A stretch of DNA of 6,923 bases from Planctomycetota bacterium (lineage in GTDB: Bacteria > Planctomycetota > UBA1135 > UBA2386): positions 1 to 6,923 of the forward strand of contig QJVU01000510.1 of assembly GCA_003235605.1 (NCBI GenBank), read 5' to 3'. The notes beneath the pieces are model-generated. The model saw only the letters and a list, made by a program, of their open reading frames with translations, was not told the origin of the DNA and made no database searches. Below, piece by piece: positions 1 to 4,588 of this stretch. The translations under genes and the position numbers were made by a program. How positions within the stretch are numbered: the stretch's first letter is position 1; the number at the start of each line of letters is the position of its first letter.

Positions 1-1
1 C

Positions 2-2869
2 ACCGGCGCAACCAAGAACAACCTGCGGTCGGTGGACGTGGACCTGCCGCTGGGTCGTTTCACCGTGATCACCGGGGTCTCCGGCTCGGGCAAGTCCAGC
101 CTTGCCTTCGACACCCTGTTCAGCGAAGGCCAACGACGCTTCATCGAGAGCCTCTCCACCTACGCCCGGCGCTTCCTGGGGCGGATGGACCGGGCACCGG
201 TGGAGACCCTCACGGGTCTCGGCCCGGCCATCGCCATCGAGCAGAAGACCGGGCCCCGGAGCCCGCGGTCCACGGTGGCCACCGCCACGGAGATCCACGA
301 CTACCTGCGCCTGTTGTACGCCCGCGTCGGGCGGCCCCATTGCCCCACCCACGGCCAGGAGCTGGTGTTGCACACCCCGTCCAGCATCGCCCGCGCAGTG
401 ATGAAGGAATTCGGCGGCCAGCGCGGCTACATCCTGGCGCCGGTGACCGTCCCCGAGGAAGCGGGCGAGGATCGCAACCGCATGCGGGAGTTCCTGGACG
501 GCCTCGCCGAGGAGTGGCGCAAGGACGGTTTCGTCCGCGCCCTGGTCCAGGGCAAGGAGGTGCGCCTGGAGCAACCGCTGCCCCTGCCCAAGAAAGCCAA
601 GAAAGGCAGCCAGCCCGAGCTGTTCCTGGTGGTGGACCGAGTCTCCTTCGAGGACCGCGCGCGGCTGGTGGACAGCGCCGAGCTGTGCGTGCAGCGAGGC
701 CACGGGCGCATCGTCGTGCGCACGGTCTCCGGAGAAGAGCGACTGTTCAGCACCGACCGCTCGTGTCCTCTCTGCGGTCACCTGGTGCCCAACAATCCTC
801 ACCCGCGCTATTTCTCCTTCAACCACCACCAGGGCGCCTGCGAGGAGTGCGCCGGCATCGGCAACATCATCGGCTGCGATCCGGACCTGCTGGTGAACCA
901 TCCGGAGAGGCCGCTCTTCGGCGGTGCCATCCGACACAAGGGCGCGGCGTTCACGTTCCTGACCAGGAAGCGGGGATGGTACTTCCGGGTGGCCAGGCAG
1001 GTGGCCAAGGCCCACGGCTTCGACCTGGAGGTGCCCTTTGCAGACCTCAGCGAGGAGCACCGAGAGCTGCTGCTCTGGGGAGCGGGGGACGAGCGCTTCG
1101 AGGTGACCTTCCGCCGCCGCCGGGCGCGCTCCGAGCGCACCGCGAACCTGAGCGTGGAGTGGAAGGGTCTCGCCACCCAGGTGGAGGAGTGGTACCACAA
1201 CCAGGAGAGCGAGCACACCCGGTCCTACTTCGGCGCGGTGATGCGGGACGACACCTGTGAGGCGTGCGACGGCGACCGCTTGGGGCTCGCCCAGAGGCAC
1301 GTGTTCGTGGGCGGCTTGAGCCTGCCGGCGTTTTGCCGCCTGTCGGTGGCCGACGCGCGGACGCGGCTCCAGGGTCTCCGTCTCCGGAAGGCCGAGCGCC
1401 TTGTGGCTGCCGAGACGCTTCAGGAGGTCCAGAACCGCCTGGGCTTCCTGGACGCGGTGGGGCTTTCGTACCTGACCCTGGACCGCTCCGCAGCAACCCT
1501 CTCGGGAGGCGAGGCCCAGCGCATACGCCTGGCCAGCCAGCTGGGCAACCGCCTGGTGGGGGTTCTCTATGTCCTGGACGAGCCCACCATCGGCCTGCAT
1601 CCCAAGGACACCCAGCGCCTGCTGCAGACGCTCTTCGAGTTGCGGGACCTGGGCAACACCGTGGTTGCGGTAGAGCACGACGAGCACGTGATCCGCAGCG
1701 CCGACCACGTGGTGGACATGGGACCCGGTGCCGGCCAGCACGGGGGCACCGTGGTGGCCAGCGGCACCCCGGCGGAGGTGAGCCGGTCGCCGGGTCTCAC
1801 GGGCCGCTACCTCCGCGGCGAACTGACGATTGCCACGCCCAAGAAGCGCCGGACACCGTTTGGCCAGATCGGGCTCACGAAGCTGTGCCGCAACAACCTC
1901 AAGAACCTGTCCGTGAGCTTCCCGGTGGGTGTGTTGACCGCCGTGACCGGGGTCTCCGGCTCGGGCAAGTCCACGCTGGTCCTGGAGGAGCTACTGCCGC
2001 GGCTCAAGTCCAGGGGCTTCCAGATCAAGGGCCTCGACGACTTCCAGGTCCTGGTGGTGGACCAGAGCGCCATTGGCAGCACCCCGGCCAGCAATCCCGC
2101 CACCTACACCGGGGTCCTGACACCAATCCGGGAGCTGTTTGCCCAGCTCCCCCAGTCCCGGGTGAAGGGCTTCTTGCCAGGACGTTTCTCCTTCAACCTC
2201 GCCGGTGGCCGCTGCGAGGCCTGCGAGGGCAAGGGCCAGATCTGCGTGGAGATGCACTTCCTCGCGGACGTCTGGGTCACCTGCGACGTCTGCCACGGCC
2301 GGCGCTACAACGCCGAGACCCTGGGAGTCGAGCTGCGGGGAAACAACATCTCCCAAGTCTTGGAAATGGAGGTGGCCGAAGCCCTCGACTTCTTCGGCAA
2401 CCATCCGAAGATCGCGCGCCCCCTCCGGGCCATGCGGGATGTGGGTCTGGGCTACCTGCGCCTGGGCCAGCCCGGCAACACCCTCTCCGGTGGCGAGTCC
2501 CAGCGCATCAAGCTGGTGGCCCAGCTGGCGCGCCCGGCACGCAAGCACCTCGTGTTCCTCCTGGACGAGCCCACCACGGGCCTGCACATCGACGACGTCC
2601 ACAAGCTGGTGGGGGTGTTGCACCGGCTCGTGGACCAGGGTCATACGGTTGTGGTGATCGAGCACCACCTGGACGTGATCAAGAACGCCGACCATGTCCT
2701 GGAGCTGGGACCGGGCGCCGGGCCCGAGGGCGGCCACGTGGTGTGTGCGGGGACGCCGGAGGAGGTCGCAGCCCACGAGGAGAGTCCCACTGCCCGCTTC
2801 CTGAAGGCGAGCCTGGAGTGCGAACCTGCCGCCAGCGCCACCGCCGCCGCCAGCAAGGAAGCCTCGTGA
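2..2869 (+). CDS. uvrA: UvrA-type excinuclease ABC subunit A, 5' end outside window
   Basis: UvrA is the damage-recognition ATPase of nucleotide excision repair; it dimerises, loads UvrB on damaged DNA and acts in the cytoplasm. A GTG at 32 is not the real start: codons from base 2 already read TGATKNNLRS, the conserved lead-in to the first ATPase, so the start is upstream of the window. Numbering from that GTG: Walker A GVSGSGKS at 15-22 and again at 640-647; signatures LSGGEAQR at 490 and LSGGESQR at 818; Walker B VLYVLDEP at 511 and VFLLDEP at 841; zinc cysteines C245/C248/C270/C273 and C728/C731/C751/C754; a further CxxC at 409-412. The segment at about 110-240 corresponds to the UvrB-binding domain. 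Oddities: the consensus RTPRSNPATY reads STPASNPATY near 683-692, the stretch after the second Walker A is about 15-20 residues short, and the UvrB-contact loop is diverged. It could be a paralog or the second half of a double-length UvrA. The family call is secure; orthology is less so. Confidence 0.93.
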   Translation, partial: TGATKNNLRSVDVDLPLGRFTVITGVSGSGKSSLAFDTLFSEGQRRFIESLSTYARRFLGRMDRAPVETLTGLGPAIAIEQKTGPRSPRSTVATATEIHDYLRLLYARVGRPHCPTHGQELVLHTPSSIARAVMKEFGGQRGYILAPVTVPEEAGEDRNRMREFLDGLAEEWRKDGFVRALVQGKEVRLEQPLPLPKKAKKGSQPELFLVVDRVSFEDRARLVDSAELCVQRGHGRIVVRTVSGEERLFSTDRSCPLCGHLVPNNPHPRYFSFNHHQGACEECAGIGNIIGCDPDLLVNHPERPLFGGAIRHKGAAFTFLTRKRGWYFRVARQVAKAHGFDLEVPFADLSEEHRELLLWGAGDERFEVTFRRRRARSERTANLSVEWKGLATQVEEWYHNQESEHTRSYFGAVMRDDTCEACDGDRLGLAQRHVFVGGLSLPAFCRLSVADARTRLQGLRLRKAERLVAAETLQEVQNRLGFLDAVGLSYLTLDRSAATLSGGEAQRIRLASQLGNRLVGVLYVLDEPTIGLHPKDTQRLLQTLFELRDLGNTVVAVEHDEHVIRSADHVVDMGPGAGQHGGTVVASGTPAEVSRSPGLTGRYLRGELTIATPKKRRTPFGQIGLTKLCRNNLKNLSVSFPVGVLTAVTGVSGSGKSTLVLEELLPRLKSRGFQIKGLDDFQVLVVDQSAIGSTPASNPATYTGVLTPIRELFAQLPQSRVKGFLPGRFSFNLAGGRCEACEGKGQICVEMHFLADVWVTCDVCHGRRYNAETLGVELRGNNISQVLEMEVAEALDFFGNHPKIARPLRAMRDVGLGYLRLGQPGNTLSGGESQRIKLVAQLARPARKHLVFLLDEPTTGLHIDDVHKLVGVLHRLVDQGHTVVVIEHHLDVIKNADHVLELGPGAGPEGGHVVCAGTPEEVAAHEESPTARFLKASLECEPAASATAAASKEAS
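2855..2859 (+). promoter_or_regulatory. Ribosome binding site deciding the thiE-like start
   Basis: AAGGA lies six bases before the GTG at 2866, inside the last codons of uvrA. It supports this GTG over the internal ATG at 2896, which would remove the first ten residues before the conserved first beta strand. With the 4-base stop/start overlap it suggests translational coupling to uvrA. Confidence 0.6.
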
Positions 2870-3501
2870 ATCCCTGGGTGGATCGTTTGCGCCTGATGCT
2901 GGTCACCGACGGTGTGGGCGACGTGGACCGGATCCAGGGCGTGGTGACGGCGGTGTTGACGGGTGGCTTCACCGCCGTGCAGGTGCGTGAGCCCAAGCTC
3001 GGTGCCGGCCAGCTGGCCGCGCTCTGTGAGCGCCTGTGGCCTGTGGTGTGCGAGCACGCGGCGGTGCTGTTGGTGAACGACAGGGTCGACGTGGCGGCAC
3101 TGGACTGCGCTCACGGCGTGCACCTCGGCTTTCGTTCCCTGGTGCCCAGCCAGGCGCGGGACGTGTTGGGTGCGGAGAAGCTCGTGGGCTTCTCGGCCCA
3201 CGACGGCGACGAGTTGGCCTGGGCCAGGGACCAGGGCGTCGACTACGTGATCCTGGCACCGGTGTTCGCCACCCAGAGCAAGCCCGATGCAAAGCCTCTT
3301 GGGGTGAAAAACACCCAGGCTCTGGTGTCAGCCGCCCAGGTCCCCGTCATTCTCCTCGGTGGCTTGAACGAACAGACCCTGGCAGACGCCTTGGCGATCG
3401 ACGCCCACGGCCATGCGTTCATGAGCGCGGTGTTCGGGGCCCCGGACCCGCACGAGGCAGCAAGGGGGCTGGCTTCGATCAGTCGCCGTCGGCCAGCCTG
3501 A
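2866..3501 (+). CDS. thiE: ThiE/TenI-family protein (probable thiamine phosphate synthase)
   Basis: A 211-residue TIM-barrel protein of the thiamine phosphate synthase/TenI superfamily. ThiE joins HMP-pyrophosphate and thiazole phosphate to make thiamine phosphate; TenI is a thiazole tautomerase. Visible family segments: LMLVTDG (10-16), VQVREPK (38-44), VNDRVDVA (70-77), GVHLG (84-88), VGFSAH (107-112), DYVILAPVFATQSKPD (126-141), VPVILLGG (159-166) and FMSAVF (185-190). Compared with Bacillus ThiE from memory, the Arg, Asn-Asp, Ser, Thr and Lys substrate contacts are present (R41, N71-D72, S110, T136, K139). The lysine two after the Arg is replaced by Pro (P43, with K44 next), and the Mg-binding Asp of GQxD is Ser (GFRS, 88-91). 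The function is therefore ThiE or TenI-like. The GTG start is chosen because it overlaps the uvrA stop (GTGA) and follows an AAGGA site at 6-base spacing. The frame is open far upstream, but that part is out of frame with uvrA and not coding. Confidence 0.82.
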   Translation: MNPWVDRLRLMLVTDGVGDVDRIQGVVTAVLTGGFTAVQVREPKLGAGQLAALCERLWPVVCEHAAVLLVNDRVDVAALDCAHGVHLGFRSLVPSQARDVLGAEKLVGFSAHDGDELAWARDQGVDYVILAPVFATQSKPDAKPLGVKNTQALVSAAQVPVILLGGLNEQTLADALAIDAHGHAFMSAVFGAPDPHEAARGLASISRRRPA

Positions 3502-3536
3502 GCGTCCAGGGGCCCTCCCCCGCTCCCGGCTTCTTG

Positions 3537-4124
3537 TCAGCTGGCTTCGGCACTGGCCTGTTCGAGCAGCTGCGCGACTCCCAGCTGTTTCGCCCATTCC
3601 GCCAGGTATGCCCGGTCCAATCGGTCCCGCTGCAGCTTGAGCATGCCAAGCACGTCGCGCCACTGCCGATCCGATACCCGACCACCCTTCTCGAACCACT
3701 CCAGCTTGGCGAGGATCATGTCCTCCGGTGACGTCACACAGAGGTGCTGGGACGCTTCTGGTGTCACCTGCCTGGATTGGCGCCGGGAGAACTCCTCGCG
3801 ACTGAACGGCCGGTGCTTCAACATGACCAGGTCGATCTTGAACGCCGTGTCCCGGTGCAGGATGTTGCAGCTGGTGTTCGTCGTCAGGGCCATTTCCATG
3901 GCCGCAGGATCGACAAGGAACTCCCCCTCCAGTCGGCGCAAAAGAGCATCCATCTGATCACGGCGGAGGTCCAGGACGATGTCCAGGTCGTAGGTCGTGC
4001 GCGGCTCGCCGTGGAGCGAGCTCGCAGTCGAGCCGCAGACCATGTACGGTATCCCTACAGACTCGAGCACCCCGGCCAGCCGCAGGGCAATCGCCAGGTG
4101 CTCAGGAACCCGCGCCGTGCTCAA
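3537..4124 (-). CDS. Nucleotidyltransferase-fold protein (MNT/AbiEii-like)
   Basis: A 195-residue protein with a minimal nucleotidyltransferase signature: G31-S32 (in [15 protein letters not shown]), then D46-L-D48, and a third carboxylate D98 in FKIDLVML. This is the GS-x(n)-DxD...D arrangement of the polymerase-beta superfamily that binds metal and NTP, so transfer of a nucleotide to an unknown target is plausible. The C-terminal half is helical and carries [13 protein letters not shown] (132-144) and [12 protein letters not shown] (151-162), which I recall from a widespread family usually annotated as hypothetical or AbiEii-like. The start is TTG; an in-frame TGA lies about 30 bases upstream with no ATG or GTG between. 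Later candidates, GTG at 4070 and ATG at 4043, would remove the first helix. A weak GGGA lies five bases before the TTG. It overlaps the upstream small gene by 23 bases and runs convergent to thiE with a 35-base gap. The fold is likely; target and role (toxin, antitoxin or other) are unknown. Confidence 0.85.
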   Translation of the reverse strand: MSTARVPEHLAIALRLAGVLESVGIPYMVCGSTASSLHGEPRTTYDLDIVLDLRRDQMDALLRRLEGEFLVDPAAMEMALTTNTSCNILHRDTAFKIDLVMLKHRPFSREEFSRRQSRQVTPEASQHLCVTSPEDMILAKLEWFEKGGRVSDRQWRDVLGMLKLQRDRLDRAYLAEWAKQLGVAQLLEQASAEAS

Positions 4125-4377
4125 CGGGGTCCCATCCGTAGAACCGGATCATCGTCGCCCGATCCAACCACGTGGCCGCAAGGCGCATCCTGATCTCCTG
4201 GTCGCTGGCGTGCGGGTGGCGTTCCCGCAAACCCGCCTCTGCCAGGGCCCTTGCCGTATCACACAGCTCGCCGAACAGGTGCAGCTTTCGCCAGTCGGGC
4301 ATCTCCCGCCACAGCTCGAACTGCCGGCGGTCGACCTCTTCGGTGGTGTCTTTGGACTGCGGGCGATAGCTGGTCAT
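4102..4377 (-). CDS. Small helical protein of unknown function, partner of the nucleotidyltransferase
   Basis: A 91-residue protein from the ATG at 4377; the frame also allows a GTG at 4416 (104 residues). The ATG is preferred because the segment that looks conserved starts about 12 residues later ([11 protein letters not shown]), and neither start has a clear ribosome binding site. The composition is charged and predicted helical: [19 protein letters not shown], then [17 protein letters not shown], then [13 protein letters not shown], ending in FYGWDP. I recall similar short proteins (a WRKL helix, then GLRxRxP, then EEExRxRL) beside nucleotidyltransferase genes in cyanobacteria, Chloroflexota and planctomycetes, but cannot name a domain. 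No signal peptide, membrane segment or catalytic motif is seen. Its last 23 bases overlap the start of the nucleotidyltransferase gene, so the two are probably co-translated and may form a complex. Antitoxin or regulatory subunit is an inference from this arrangement. Confidence 0.75.
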   Translation of the reverse strand: MTSYRPQSKDTTEEVDRRQFELWREMPDWRKLHLFGELCDTARALAEAGLRERHPHASDQEIRMRLAATWLDRATMIRFYGWDPVEHGAGS

Positions 4378-4461
4378 GGGCAGGGCCAGTGTAGCGGTGA
4401 CCTTCGCGGGAGGCACGAGCGGCCCGCGGGCCTCGCCACGTTGCTGGGCCTGTCCTCGCCG

Positions 4462-4588
4462 TCAGTCGCCAAGCACCAGCTTCAGCCCTGCGCTGAACGT
4501 CAAGCCGCCCACCGGTCCCTGCGGGTCGGCGACGAAAGCCTGGGCATGGAGCGTGAGGCCGCGCAGGTTGGTGGAGAGCGGCACCGGG
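4462..4588. repeat. Paralogous direct repeat, partner at 6797-6923
   Basis: The 127 bases ending the complete Kelch gene align without gaps to 6797-6923, the end of the upstream paralog. Hand counting gives about 17 mismatches, roughly 87% identity, concentrated near 4570-4588. The partner is cut by the window edge, so the full repeat is probably longer. It marks a tandem gene duplication and a possible site for recombination that would delete or fuse the genes. Confidence 0.85.

Noticed and set aside
1264..2865. In-frame upstream extension of the thiamine gene reading through uvrA
   Set aside because: This part overlaps conserved uvrA sequence in another frame and has low-complexity composition; family similarity starts only after 2866.
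3509..3521. GGGG-CCCTC-CCCC hairpin between the convergent genes as a terminator
   Set aside because: The stem is only four base pairs and no T tract follows on either strand.
3744..4193. Plus-strand open frames antisense to the nucleotidyltransferase cassette (also 3997-4800)
   Set aside because: No recognisable motifs; the minus-strand frames carry the conserved nucleotidyltransferase residues.
4384..4395. Possible -10 element TACACT on the minus strand just before the ATG at 4377
   Set aside because: No matching -35 element at the right spacing, so a promoter cannot be supported.
4421..4432. Perfect 12-base palindrome GGCCCGCGGGCC between the Kelch stop and the small gene
   Set aside because: Such palindromes are expected by chance in GC-rich DNA; no loop, T tract or second copy nearby supports an operator or terminator.
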